From assembly GCA_963575745.1 (NCBI GenBank), contig CAUYUJ010014271.1, forward strand, positions 148,820-212,819: 64,000 bases of DNA, read 5' to 3'. Shown one piece after another: positions 53,285-64,000 of this stretch (positions are counted from its first letter, which is position 1; each line of letters starts with the position of its first letter). Source of the stretch: Prorocentrum cordatum (taxonomy: Eukaryota > Sar > Dinophyceae > Prorocentrales > Prorocentraceae). A model generated the notes under the pieces. It worked only from the letters and a program-made list of their open reading frames with translations, was not told the DNA's origin and did not search any database. A program made the position numbers and the translations under genes.

Positions 53285-56200
53285 ATGGTACTGGCATTGA
53301 TCATGGCGTCGAATCTTGGAGGAAATTGTTTGGATTTGAAGAGCTCGGTAGTCTCTTCTTCCAGGCAGGCAATGTTTTATGATGGGTCCAGTAGAAGTTC
53401 GAGTTCGGCTACATCATTGGGCGGATCTTGTGCTGCAGCTGGAGAGTACAGTGATGTGAATCAAGCCAGAAAGGAAGCTGGCGGTAACACCATGAATGGA
53501 CGCATTACCACAGTCAACACTGATGCTTCTGGGCCCTTGCTGCAGTATCTTGAACAAGCGCGTGATGCCGCAATATTGGTTCAAGAGCACAAGGCGGATC
53601 ACCAGATGCTTCCTAAGCTCCAGCAGCAGATCCAGGACATTGGTTACCATGGTGTGCATGCAGCAGCTGAGCGTGCTGAAGCAGACGGCCTCAGCTCGGG
53701 CGTGGCGGTGTTGGTGCCGACCTTTGTGATGATCACGGCGCCGCCACTGTTATCGTCGCCAACGTTGTGGCCAACAAGAGCGGTGGCTGCACAGGTCAAC
53801 TGGGGCTGTAAAGGCGGGGTTGTTCTTGTATCGCTCTATATCGAAGACTCGGTTGGAATCTATGTCTACAACCAGCCCATATTATATAAGTTGGCAAAGT
53901 ATCTTGGCAGGCTTAACTCTCTTTCGGGACCATGGGTGGTGGGAGGTGATTGGAATCTTGAGTCGTATCAGCTTCGTGGGCAGCAATGGCTTGATCAGAT
54001 TCAGGCGATGTTTTTGGTACCTGTTGGTGCTACGTGCAGAGTTCACAAAGAAGCTGATGGTCGTACTTATGATTGGTTTCTTCTTAGTCAGGCGCTGGCT
54101 TCGCGAGCTGGTGCCCCCATGATCTTGGGTGACAAGGTTCTACCCACGCATTCGCCTGTGGCCATTCCACTTGCAAAGACAGATGATGATATATGGTTGC
54201 GCTTGCCTGTTGAACCTCGTCAGCTCTCGAAAGGACCAAATGTTGGCTGTTCCATGTATCCTGTGAATTGGGCGCCAGTCATGAGGGCGATAGAGGATGT
54301 TGGCGGGCAGGCCTCATTGCAGCACGCATGGGATATGACTTTGATGGCAGTTGAGCAGGAATTGTGTGCACGGCATGACAAGGTAGGAGCCGGTCATGAG
54401 AGATACCTTGGAAGAGGAGGACCAGTGCAGACTAAGTATGTCAAGGCGCAATGGAATCCGCGACAGGTGCGACTACAGCATGGGCCGCGACTTCGAGCTT
54501 GGCTTCAGGCTGCGCGCTGGGCTAAGCATCTTATGAAAGTGCGGGCCTTTTGGTGCAAGGTGGTTGGGGCGTTCAAGCTTGAGGGTAGGAGTGCTGGCAA
54601 TTTTTACCTTCCTGACTACGCGAGTCCGCGCTCTGACAAGGCCGTGGCATCGGAGACTACGAATGAAGAAATGGAGGAGGCTTGGCAGAAGGTCCAAGCC
54701 ATAATACCACACTTGCGACCTAAGTCTCGGCGCGCGGGGGTGAAGTCGGAGAAAACGCTGTCAGAACAGTTGAAAGGTGAACAACAGTCTGCACAACCAC
54801 GTGAAAGTTGTGAAGAAAATCTTAGATCTCACAAGCTGCTCGAACCAGCTGCAAGATTGGCGAGATCACTTGTTGATGTGGTCCACTTCTTGAAGAAGGT
54901 GCACAATGCGCAGGACACGCTGCAGCAGCTGGATGATTGGGCAGTTGATTTGCCTTCTGGCGATTTCACTATGATGGTCAGACCTGGTTTTCTGATATTG
55001 GCATTCAAGATTGTGGAAGTTGCTGATGATATGATGGTGGTGCATCAGAAGGAGGCTGGCAAATCTTGGCATTCATGGGTCAGGTCTGCTTTTGAGAAAG
55101 GAGCTGGTGCTGCATATCGAGCGTCGAAGGCGAAGGCACTGGAAGCTGCTGTCACTCACACTGACAACTCTCAGCCGTACCAACTTGTTGACAGAGAGCT
55201 TGAGTGCTGGAGTGAGGTATGGAGTTGTCATGAGGTGGTGAGCAACAGGATGCCTGCCGATTATCAGAGCTGGGATCTGCTACCGAAGCTGCGGCCTGAG
55301 GACCTTCAGGATGCGGCGCTTGCCTTTCCATGGAAAGCGTCGGCCGGCCCCAAGCGACTGCATCCTCGCGCTTTCTGGTATCTTTCGCAGCCAGGCCTGC
55401 TTGCTCTTGCGGCTCTTTTTACGATGTGCGAGCATATGTTGATGTGGCCGTCTGACAGAATAGTCAATGAGATGGTCAGACTAGCCAAACCTGATGGGGG
55501 GAACACGTCTTATCACCTTGGTCGGGTCGCTAGTCCGTCTTTGGTCCCGAGCTCGCCGACCGATTTCCAGAAGGTGGATTCGAGATCATGGTGGCAGGTG
55601 TATTTGGGGCAACCGACGCGGCTACTCATCCAGCTTCTCGGCTTACGAGCATAATTTACAAGCCGAAATAGCTGATCGACTAGGTGAATCTTCAATCACA
55701 GTATTTTTAGATATGTGGAAATGTTTTGAGACGGTTATGTATGACGCCCTCACCATAGAGGCTCGGTCCATGCAGTTCCCCATGGGGCTCCTCTGGGTGC
55801 TCTTGGACTCGTACTCACAACATAGAGTTATTCGGGCTTTTGGGTGCTGGAGCAAATCGTTTCGGGCTCTGCAGGGTATACTTGCGGGATGTACTCATGC
55901 TACTATTCTGCCGTCTATCTTGACATATAGAGCTGTCCATAAAGTGACCCAGGTGAGCCCCAACGTGCACCCCAGGGCCTTGGTAGATGACTCCACCCTT
56001 CAGTGGACTGGGCCCAAGGAGGACGCCGCTCATGAGTTGTTCAAGGGGGTCCAGAGCTTCGTGAAGGACACGTCCAGGCTTGGTCTCTTGCTCCAGGTCA
56101 AAAAGTCTGGGCGGGTGGCTACGGCTGCATCGGCTAGGCATGCGTTTGGAAGGCTTGCTCAGAACATCCACTTGAAGGCGAAGTCTTGGGTGAGGAATCT

Positions 56201-58406
56201 GGGGCATGAGCTCAGTGGGCCCAGGCCGACCAGAAAGCAAGCCAAAGCCAGGTTGACGCAGCTAGCAGATAGGCTACCCAGATTAAAGATGTTGAGACGT
56301 GGAGCTAGTAATCGAGTGACGGCTTTATGTCGGACAGGTCTCATGCGGGCTGCTGCTCATGGAGCCACAGTCTCAGGTGTCAACAACAGTGAGCTGGCCA
56401 AGCTGCAGCAGACGGCAGCTATGTTGGCGGGGCGGTCTTAGTAAGTCTTCCTCCCTCACGCTTGTACTTGCCACACAGGCTGACGCCAAATACGACCCCA
56501 TATATGATTCTACATTGGATCCAATGCGGGCTTATGCGTCGTTCATCTGGGATCAGAGGGTTAGTCTTGGGAGGCTTCAGAGGGCGTGGCAGAAAGTTCG
56601 AGACAGTTGTTCGTCACGGCCTTCCTGGGCATCAGCCAAAGGTCCAATCACAGTGCTTATGCTAACGCTGGCAAGGATAGGCTGGGATATGCTTTCTTGG
56701 CCACCACTTTGATATTCTCCGTCGTCCTCCACGCTCGGTCGTGACACTTGTGCGCCAAGGAATCGAGCGATGGCAATCTCAACAGATTCCTGAACATCAC
56801 AAGGAGGTACGTGTAGGAGGAGAGAACATCTGGACGAGGGTGCTCAGGAAGTGCGTTGGGGGAGGTAAGGCAGTGATTAAGAATGAGAGATTCGCTGGTG
56901 CACTTCGTTCGCTGTGGTCAGGTGCGCCATGGTCACGGGGCCGTTTTGCACGTGCTGGCTATCGAATAGATCCTGCCTTTTGCTGGTGCTCGGCCGACAT
57001 GGCCACCATCGGGCACGAGTTCTACGAGTGTCCTGAATTTTATCATGTGCATGATGATCCCGATCTCGATTGGGATCCAGATCTTAACTATGTGCGCTCT
57101 TATCTTAGTGATAAAGGGCAACCAGGTGGAAGACAGTAAGACTATGACTACCTTGAGACCTCGGTTGGGATGCCCATCAGCCCTCTGGTTCCTCCGTATG
57201 TGGATGATAAGCTGGAGCTCTCTTTCTGGGGAGATTGGGAATCTGTTCGGGGTTCTTGGGGTGGGGTAAGCTATACTGATGGGTCTGGGATGGCCCCCAG
57301 TTGGCCAGGGCTAAGGAGAAGCGGTTGGTCAGTAGTTCAACTTGGGGACAATGGGATGCCCATGAGAGCCTTGTTTGGACCACTATGGGGGCCTATGCAG
57401 ACTGTGGGAAGAGCTGAACGAATTGCTGTCCTTCAAGCCCTCCGCCATTTGCCGCATGTCAATTTGCTTGTGTCAGACCTCCTGGGTCTCGTTAAAGAAG
57501 CAGACAGCTGGTCACCTGAACTTGCTGATGCTCAAGCGGCCTATGCCGATATCTGGCGATCCATCCTGGCAAGGTATCCTTCTTTTTTGCGGTGCCCAGC
57601 GCACCTCACAGATGATGAATATGTCGACTGTGCTGAGGGAAAGAATTTGCCATGGGAGTTTGTCATGGGCAATCGCTGGGCATATTGTTTTGCTAAGCGA
57701 GGCGCCCTTGAACACGCTCAACCTGATGCGGTGGTCAAATACTTTGAGGCTCGGCTTCAGGATGCAAAGGTACAGGCGAAGTTCTTTTCTTGGGCAGCGG
57801 CCAAGATGGCTGCACGAGATCAACTGAGCGATCGTCCTGAGCAACTCCTGAGGGTCCCTCTGTACAATGTGCCCTGTGTAGCTCTGACTGGACATAACAT
57901 GGTAGCTAGGTCTCCCCAAGTCTTTCAGTGTAGAAAATGTCTTGCGGTAGCCCGAACGCAGGCCAGTCTTGGGAAGCTCTTGGGAACTGAATGTAAACCG
58001 ACGGCCCAAGAGAGGCTGAAGGCACGTGCGGACCAGCAGCTCCAACGAGCTCCGCTTATGAGAGCTCACGCTGTGAATATTGCCCTGCATGGGGCTGCGA
58101 TTTTGAAGGTGTACGCTTGCCACAGGACGTCCAGGGTGCTTCTGGATCTGCGGGGCCCCAGTCTGCCGCCGATGAAGAGATCGTCGAGCTCCAGGGCACC
58201 AGGTCTTGGTGCTGCCGTGGGCGATGGTTTGCACGCGTTGTGGCTCCTACCAAGCGTCTCGTGGCAAAGTAGCTAACTGTAAGCTGCAAGCGGAATGTCT
58301 CGGGGCGTCGGAGCACGGGCTGACCAGATATCGGCAGACATATGCCATTTCTGCCATCAAGGCTGGTCGCCACCCTAAGACAGGCACGTCTTTCAGACCC
58401 GTCTAA
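53285..58406 (+). pseudogene. ORF2 of element B: endonuclease, reverse transcriptase, zinc finger, RNase H
   Basis: The product would nick target DNA and reverse-transcribe the element. An APE-like endonuclease comes first: ITTVNTDAS, ILVQEH, SSGVAVLV, WVVGGDWNLE (about 53930-53960), YDWFLLS and HSPVAI. Reverse transcriptase (55490-56440) shows GTRLITLVGSLVRLW, FLDMWKCFE (motif A), LAGCTHAT (motif B) and ALVDDST (motif C, 55980). A zinc knuckle FCWCSADMATIGHEFYEC lies near 56980. RNase H (57260-57720) shows YTDGSG, RAERIAVLQAL and VSDLLG, but the last site reads GNRWAYCFAK where GNRWAD is expected: Asp to Tyr at 57683. The C-terminal CTRCGSYQ...CKLQAEC motif matches element A. Breaks: one extra G near 55495, frame changes near 56440, 56706 and 58095, a TAA at 57137, and a doubtful patch at 53690-53780. 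The start is uncertain (53285 or 53303). Confidence 0.9.
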
Positions 58407-58465
58407 CTTTCTCAAGTAAGGCCCGTGCTCCCGTCCCTCGGTTGCACGACGCGGTCTTGCGCTGG

Positions 58466-58548
58466 TCCTCCTCCTCCTCCTCCTCCTCTTCCTCCTTTTC
58501 CTCCTCTTCCTCCTCTTCTTCCTCCTCCTCCTCCTCCCTCCACCGCCC
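58466..58548. repeat. CTC tract after element B
   Basis: CTCCTCCTCC-type tract starting about 55 bases after the ORF2 stop; same orientation as the tracts at the other LINE edges. Confidence 0.9.
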
Positions 58549-59433
58549 GCCCCAGGTCCCGAGCTTGCCGTAGGGTCATCAGCTCGCCGTTGTCGTTTTG
58601 TCGTCGTGGTCGTCGTAGTCGTCGTCCTTCTGGGTCGGCGGCGCAGGCCGTCAGGCCTTCAGAATATGCGCCGCGCTGGGGCGGGAGCGCTTTCAGGCGA
58701 AACCTGCGCGGCGCCGAAACGAAAACAACATCTTCGTCCGCTCGAGCGTCGAAGAGCTGGCGTGCGAAGGAACGTGCGCCGCGCCAGAGCGGGAGCTCAA
58801 CTCTCTGGGGAAGTAACGGCGCCGCGGCGACAGCGACGTTTCGCCCTTTCGCGCGGGATGTGCGCCCCGTCCCATTCCAGCCGCACAGTCTGCGACGCAG
58901 ACGACAGAACGTCCATGAAGAGAGCAAACGTGCGCAAACCTTGTGATGCTTTGAACCAGAAAGATGGACCTCCCTGGGTGGGCCGGCTTTTCAGCCGGTC
59001 AGGTGGCAGTTCGAGACTACAGGAAGGAGGCGAAGGAGGAGGAGGGAGGAGGATGAGGACTCCAGTGTCTTGTTGAAGCCCTTGGGTCGGCGTAACCCTG
59101 AGGCGGAGGAGGAAGAGGAGGAGGACGAGGATGAGGAGTTGTTTTTCATTCCAGCCTCATGCGGAGTTGAGCAGCTTATCTCAAGACCCTACTCTTCTAG
59201 GTCTGGGTCTGAGGCTTGGCAAGCTTGGAAGTGCCTGGAGGTGTAACCTCCTTGGCTGCTGCTTGTCATGGTGATTCAATGCTTTACTCTACGTGCGGCA
59301 CACCCGATGTCTGAGCTCGCGCATGGCACAACCGCGCTATTCAGGGCAAACATCTCCGCTCAAACTGACCGGGTCAATCGCGCCCATCATCCCCGCGCCG
59401 GTGCATCTATAGCACGTCCAATAAGTTCGAGAA
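58549..59433. other. GC-rich interval with a decayed GTGCGCCGCGCC repeat
   Basis: ATGCGCCGCGCTGGGGCGGG, ACCTGCGCGGCGCC and GTGCGCCGCGCCAGAGCGGG with GAAAC/GAAAA spacers occur at 58665-58850, resembling 46528-46695 (TGTGCGCGGCGCC). No gene recognised. Confidence 0.4.
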
Positions 59434-60911
59434 CTAGCGCTGTGCGTCAAGGAGGCTGGCCAAACGCAGGACTCGAAGGGGACTGGTGTCAAGCGACCGC
59501 CACTGCTCCACATGGAAATTTGCGGTCGCAAGGTCGTCCAAAACTGCACTTAGGTACGAGGCCGCCCAGACGCACGCCTCCAGCTCTACCGCAGCAAACG
59601 TGGCCGGCCGCCGTAACCGTGGCCCCCGCACATATGTGAGTCCAATTTAGAAACAAAGGGCATTCTCCGTTGAAGTTCCGCACGGCTTGGGTCGCAATGC
59701 ACACACAGCCAAGACACGCCGCGCTCCCGAACTCCTTCTGATAAGCCAATGTACGGGAGCTGTGGAGGTCATGGCTGTTGACGGTGCTTTTGTCGGCTCC
59801 ATCATTGAACCCCTGGACAAGCCCTGGTGGCAAGGGGTGGTCAAAAGCCTGCCAACCATTCTGCACGGGGCACAGCCGCCAAGTTGCGGCAGCGAGCCTG
59901 GAAGCACACCACAAGGACAGGAGTATGCGCAGTGGGCAACAATAAAAAGTTGGATCTCATTGAGCTTCGGGTCCAGCGCCGATTCCCTGAATGCACGGTT
60001 GTCATCTTTCCCGAAGGACGTAGGCAAGCTGTGGCCGAGATGTTGCCTGCCCTGGAAGGCAATCGCTTGAGCGCAAGGTTTGCTGTCTCCATCGTTCCCA
60101 TCAAAGCGACTACTCTCGGCCCACTGGTTGGCAATCCTGCTGGCTAACTCGCTCAACAAAACGAAGAAGGGGCCGGCTCCCAAGGCGCTAACATCTTCTA
60201 CATGCCCGTGCCTCTTAACCTTGGCCAGGACCACGCCATGTTTGGGATTCTCAATTTCAAGCAAGTTCCTGATAGTGAGACGGAAGGTGGATCCGACTCT
60301 GGAACGGACGAACTTAGTTAACCAATCCAAGGGATCTGTCACACAATCTTCGCTGGCAACAGGGAGGGCGGCTTTCAGAGACTGCAAGAAACTCAAGGTT
60401 TCATCGCTGTTGGCAGCCTGGCTCCCTCTAGGGACATTGCCGAAACAAGCCGAGTGGGCTACAAGCGGTTCAGGGTCGTAGGTTCCCCCAGGTTGGAGAC
60501 TGTTGAAAACAACCCAAGGCCAGGTGACTCTACGGTTGGGGCGGGGTCCTGGGAATCAGGCCATCGACTAGCATCGCCTCCGCTGAACATGACATTATAA
60601 ACCAAGGCCTCCTGAAAGTCCTCCACATACTCACGAACATCTTCGGCGTCAGGTGGAGGGGGCACGGCGGTCCAGCTGCAGGGCGGCAGCCAACGCAGCC
60701 AACAACTATGCGTATTATCCCAATCCGCGAGGGCTCTTCGTCGCACGACGTCTGCAATGTTCGTGAAACTACTGTTGTTAGGATGGCCCCGCGCTCTGTG
60801 CACATCGCACAAAACAGCGTGACTACATTTCTGGCGCGAGATCTCCTGAGTCAAACCACGTTCCTGTAGTCGCGCGCGTGGCCACCTGTTCCCAGTGGCC
60901 ACAGCCCGCAA
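59434..60911 (-). pseudogene. Possible degraded retroelement coding region (HHCC zinc finger)
   Basis: Read on the minus strand, 60802-60784 gives VHRARGHPNN and, after a frame change near 60735, VGCVGC, together an H-x4-H ... C-x2-C arrangement with roughly the spacing of the zinc-binding domain that precedes integrase in LTR retrotransposons. Further minus-strand frames (59647-60396 and 59434-59631, the latter with FAAVELEACVWAASYLSAVL) have protein-like texture but no catalytic DDE or reverse-transcriptase motif I can point to. Plus-strand frames also run open here, so strand and identity are uncertain. If real, it is a badly mutated integrase-class element, unrelated to the LINEs next door. 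Confidence 0.3.
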
Positions 60912-61355
60912 GACTCCTCGCCACTCAAACTTTCCCTTCTTCTCGAAGGGTCCTGAACTGTTTGCGGATATCGTGGAGATCGGAAACCTGATCGAACTCC
61001 GATCCGCTCCACGAGTTCTAAGCCGCAGGGTTCACAAAGCTGTCGTTCCTTACTCTGGGCAAGGGCTTCGTGCAAGTCCGCGAGGTCACCATTGCCAAGC
61101 CCGGGCTTGGTCCCCAGGGTTCCCAGCCCAAGTCGTGTACAGTGGTAGTGGTGGTAGCAACTGGTGTACGTACACCTCGCCAGCGATGTTCCTCGGGTTT
61201 GGTTTTTACTCACCCAAGACGCGACTCCACGCCCGTCTGGTCTTTTCAACATCAAATCCGTGGTACATGAGGATCCAGAACCAAAACGCCATGGTGCCAC
61301 ACACCTTGCGAACAAAAACACCAGATCTCGCTTGCCGAATTCTAGGGAGAGAGGT
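60912..61355. other. Unique interval, nothing certain
   Basis: Ordinary composition; may belong to the same decayed element as 59434-60911. Confidence 0.3.
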
Positions 61356-61359
61356 AAAA

Positions 61360-61532
61360 GCATGATGATGATGCTGATGATGTTGATGATGAGGATGATG
61401 ATGTTGTTGATGATGCTGTTGGTGATAACATGAACATGCTGTTGATGTTGATGTTGATGATGGTGATGATGATGGTGGTGGTGATGATGACGATGACGAT
61501 GATGGTGATGAGGATGATGAGGAGGAAGAGAA
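61360..61532. repeat. GAT/TGA microsatellite
   Basis: ATGATGATG with TTGATG and GTGATG interruptions over about 170 bases. Confidence 0.95.
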
Positions 61533-61552
61533 ATATGGGGGGGGCGACGGAG

Positions 61553-61698
61553 GACAGAGAGAGAGAGAGAGAGAAAGCGCGAGAGAGAGAGAGAGAGAGA
61601 GAGATCGCAATGATTCGGACGGGTGTCCAGGCGCCGCCCAGACAAGCGGGGGGCGGGCCCTGCGCTTGAGACTGGCGGTGCAGCGCACTGGCGGGGGA

Positions 61699-61742
<44 letters not shown>

Positions 61743-61768
61743 AGAGAGAGAGGGAGAGAGAGAGACCC
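61553..61768. repeat. GA microsatellite, two blocks
   Basis: GAGAGAGA at 61556-61606 and 61700-61766, separated by about 90 bases of GC-rich unique sequence. Confidence 0.95.
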
Positions 61769-63065
61769 CCCGCGACCAGAAACTGCGGCAGTGTGGTGGG
61801 AAGGAGGCCCGAGCGCCAGGCTGCGCACGCGCGCCGGGGCTCCCATGGGCAGCGGGGCCGATGGGGGGGCGCGGCGCCTGGGCGCCCTCGGCCCGGGTGG
61901 GCCCCCCCCTCCGCGAGGTGCCCCCTGCCGGAGGTGGCGAGGCCTGCCATGCTGGGCAGGGCAGTGGCGGTGACGGGAGGTGTGCGGGTGCGCGCAGGAA
62001 TGGTCCCGTGAGCATGGCTTAGCCGACCCCCATCTCCCCAGCGGCGTGTCCTGGGCCCCACTGGCCGATTTACCCCCTTGATGGGGATCTGCGCCGTTCC
62101 CTTCGGGTTGCCAGGGGTGTATCCCCAACTGGGGGGGCAGTTTGGTGGGGGTCTCGAAGGGGCTGGGGATGGGGATGGGGGTCGGGTAAACGATACTGAT
62201 CCTGGGCAAGAGTGACTTCTGACTCGCGGCTGTGGGGGGGTTCGGGGGGCCAAACCTGGGCGCGCAAGCCGCTGCTATCGAATCCCTTTCAGCCATGTGG
62301 GGACCCCAATGTACCCGCGCAGAAGGTCACTCTGGCTAAAGATCACTCTTTCGCATAGCCAGAATATGGAGTGAAACGCGCCAGGGCGCTACTGGCCAGG
62401 CGGCGGGCTCGACTCGCTGCTGGACGCAAGCGCGAGCAACGATGATCTCATGCATGGTAAACGGGAGTTCAGCTTGCCTTCGAACCTCAACCGCCACGAC
62501 AGCCTGAGTGCTGGCACGCCTCTCGGTGTCGACAGCAGTCTGGGTGAGCGCCCCGTCGTGCTGGTGGAGAGATGAAGTTTTGTTTGCCCGCCACTAGCAC
62601 TTGAGATCCTCAGTAGAGAGGTGTGGCTTTTTGGAAGTGCGAACTGGCGCGGCCTCCGGCGGCTAATATCAAGTACGCGCTGGGATTGGATATCCGCGGA
62701 GTTGCCAGACGCAGAAGCTCCTCGTGATGCGAACGAGGCGCTGGCGGAGAGCGCTCTCGTAGGCCTGGGCGGCGTGCTGGTGACTCCAGGCGGCTTCGGT
62801 GGGCCGCGGGCGCGGCGTGGCCGCGGCGCCCGCCGCTGGTGGGGGGCCCCTGGGGAGTCGGCGCGCGCAGCGTGCTGCGCTTGGGGCCCCGGCCGCTCGC
62901 GGCGCGGGCGGCTGCCTCGGAGCCCGCTGCGGGGGCGGGCGGGGCCCGTGGGGGGGCCGCTGCTGCCCGAGCCCCTTGGGGCGACGAAGCGCTGCTGCAG
63001 CACCTGCGCGCTGCTGCTCTCTTCGGCAGGTTGTGCGTTTCCCGCTTGGAGCCCTCATCGTGGGG
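61769..63065. other. Unique GC-rich interval, nothing recognised
   Basis: 62780-63000 is very GC-rich (GGGGCGGGCGG type). No domain recognised in any frame. Confidence 0.4.
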
Positions 63066-63242
63066 CCCTGCAGCTAGGTCGGGCCTGTCCCCCCACAGGG
63101 GGGTTTTTGACGAAAAATACAAAATATTCAAAGCAGATTCCAAAATGGTTTAACAAAAACTAAACAAATAGTATCCAGACAATTCTTTTACTTTTTTCTG
63201 ATATTCCTCCTGTAGAGGGACGTGCCCGACTTAACCCTGCAG
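63066..63242. mobile_element. TIR element family 1, copy 3: 161 bp with 8 bp TSD
   Basis: The element is 63074-63234. Left CTAGGTCGGGCCTGTCC, right reverse complement TTAAGTCGGGCACGTCC, extending into the CCCCACAGGGGGG / CTCTACAGGAGGA part of the TIR. Perfect 8 bp direct repeats CCCTGCAG flank it (63066-63073, 63235-63242). The interior (GACGAAAAATACAAAATATT, TTTTTTCTGATATTCCTCC) is AT-rich with no coding capacity. Confidence 0.85.
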
Positions 63243-64000
63243 CTCGGTGCAGGCGGCTTCGAGGGCACGGGGGTCCCTTGTCGATGGCGTCGGTCACGCC
63301 CCAGCCCTGGAGGCGGTGTGCGCATTGCACTGGTGGGCCTGCTCGCCGTTTTCCAGAACGCCCGCGTCCTCGCCCCCGCTGCCGACTTCTTGGCGTTGCT
63401 CGAGGAGGTCCTGAGGTGGGCCGCCTGCAGGATCATCACCTGGCTTGCGGGCGGGTGGCTTGGGCCCCGTGGCTTTGCCTCGGCAAAGGCGGCCGAGCGT
63501 GGCCTGCCCTGCATCCAGCGGAGGGAGGGGGGCCCAAGCTTCTTGGCGAGGCTGGCCAGGCTTCTGGGCCGCCTTCTCCTGGGGGGCGGGCGGCTTGGGC
63601 GGCGCTCGCGCTGAGGTGGGCACATGGTCCAGTAGGTGGATGGCTTCCTGTGTGACGATCGTGGCGGTCGCAAGCTTCGCCCCGTTGTCCTGCGTGGGAG
63701 GGTCGGACGCCGCGATGGTGCACGGGGCGCTGTGCACCGCTACCCTGGCCACGGCGTTGGGCGCGTCGGTGGCCGCCCTGGGGAAGGCGCAGTGGCCAGA
63801 CGCGGGACTGTCCCATGCGGTATACTTCAGACGCCTAGTTGAGCACCTTCAGGGCGTTGGACACCTGCGACTTGGTGGCGCACTGGGGCTCGAGCTCTGG
63901 GACGCGGTGGCGCGTGTTTCGGCGCGCCGCATATGACGCTCTAGCGAACGGGATCGGATCGAAAATTATGCACGAAGGTTGCACCGAATCGCGCGCGCAT
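63243..64000. other. Unique GC-rich interval to window end
   Basis: Several long frames on both strands with alanine/glycine/arginine bias; no family recognised. Confidence 0.35.

Larger units (their letters stand above)
51901..58409 (+). mobile_element. LINE-type retrotransposon B, near full length
   Basis: Leader (51901-52027), ORF1, ORF2 and a short 3' end lie between CTC tracts at 51740-51900 and 58466-58545. The leader can fold: CAGCCCTTCTG at 51901 pairs with CAGAAGGGCTG at 51947, with an inner GCACAA/TTGTGC hairpin. Orientation is plus. All open frames are broken, so the element is not autonomous. Confidence 0.85.

Noticed and set aside
57170-57240. YVDD in PPYVDDKLELSF as a reverse-transcriptase catalytic motif
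   Set aside because: It lies between the zinc finger and RNase H, downstream of the real motif C (ALVDDST), and lacks the surrounding motifs.
1-64000. Spliced-leader (DinoSL) relics, rRNA, tRNA and telomere repeats
   Set aside because: Looked for by eye on both strands and not found; a motif or covariance search would be decisive and could not be run.

Overview
The window looks like non-genic nuclear DNA of a large, GC-rich, repeat-swollen protist genome, most likely a dinoflagellate. The reasons are the retrotransposon architecture (endonuclease, reverse transcriptase, zinc finger, RNase H, C-terminal cysteine motifs, in the style of dinoflagellate LINEs), very heavy trinucleotide and minisatellite content, and short elements with terminal inverted repeats (TIRs) and target-site duplications (TSDs). 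I found no spliced-leader relic, rRNA or convincing tRNA by eye, so the taxonomic call is an inference.

Layout. 1-2.8 kb: minisatellites (a 21-24 bp unit, a 42 bp family, an 11 bp unit, a 95 bp unit). 2.8-20.8 kb: long CTC/TCC, GAT and CAC tracts separated by unique GC-rich DNA that carries short dispersed elements, a perfect 307 bp tandem duplication and one plausible small minus-strand protein exon (12.1-12.3 kb). 21-28.8 kb: CACTCA minisatellite, a 130 bp tandem family, GTT/CT/GT tracts and a 90 bp satellite. 30.0-35.2 kb and 37.6-42.9 kb: two copies of one 5.2 kb composite repeat. Each has a common left flank, five 93 bp repeats, 25 stem-loop units of about 145 bp joined by alternating CG tracts, and a common right flank. 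35.2-36.5 kb between them holds AT-rich palindromic repeats. 42.9-43.9 kb repeats the 90 bp satellite. 44-48.2 kb is mostly unique with small tandem repeats.

48.2-58.4 kb holds the only clear protein-coding ancestry: two LINE-type retrotransposons head to tail in the plus orientation. Element A (48.2-51.6 kb) is 5'-truncated and has reverse transcriptase and RNase H. Element B (51.9-58.4 kb) is close to full length, with ORF1 plus an ORF2 of endonuclease, reverse transcriptase, zinc finger and RNase H. Both are dead: frameshifts at homopolymer runs, in-frame stops and, in B, loss of an expected RNase H catalytic aspartate. All four edges lie against TCC tracts in the same orientation. 58.5-64 kb holds a possible degraded retroelement on the minus strand, GAT and GA tracts, GC-rich DNA and the best-preserved short TIR element with an 8 bp TSD.

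No operon-like or metabolic gene set is present. The genes do not act together in a pathway; the window records transposon insertion, satellite amplification and segmental duplication. The most unusual structures are the 25-unit stem-loop arrays inside the duplicated composite repeat, the 160-166 bp TIR family with 8 bp TSDs, and the LINE-microsatellite junctions.
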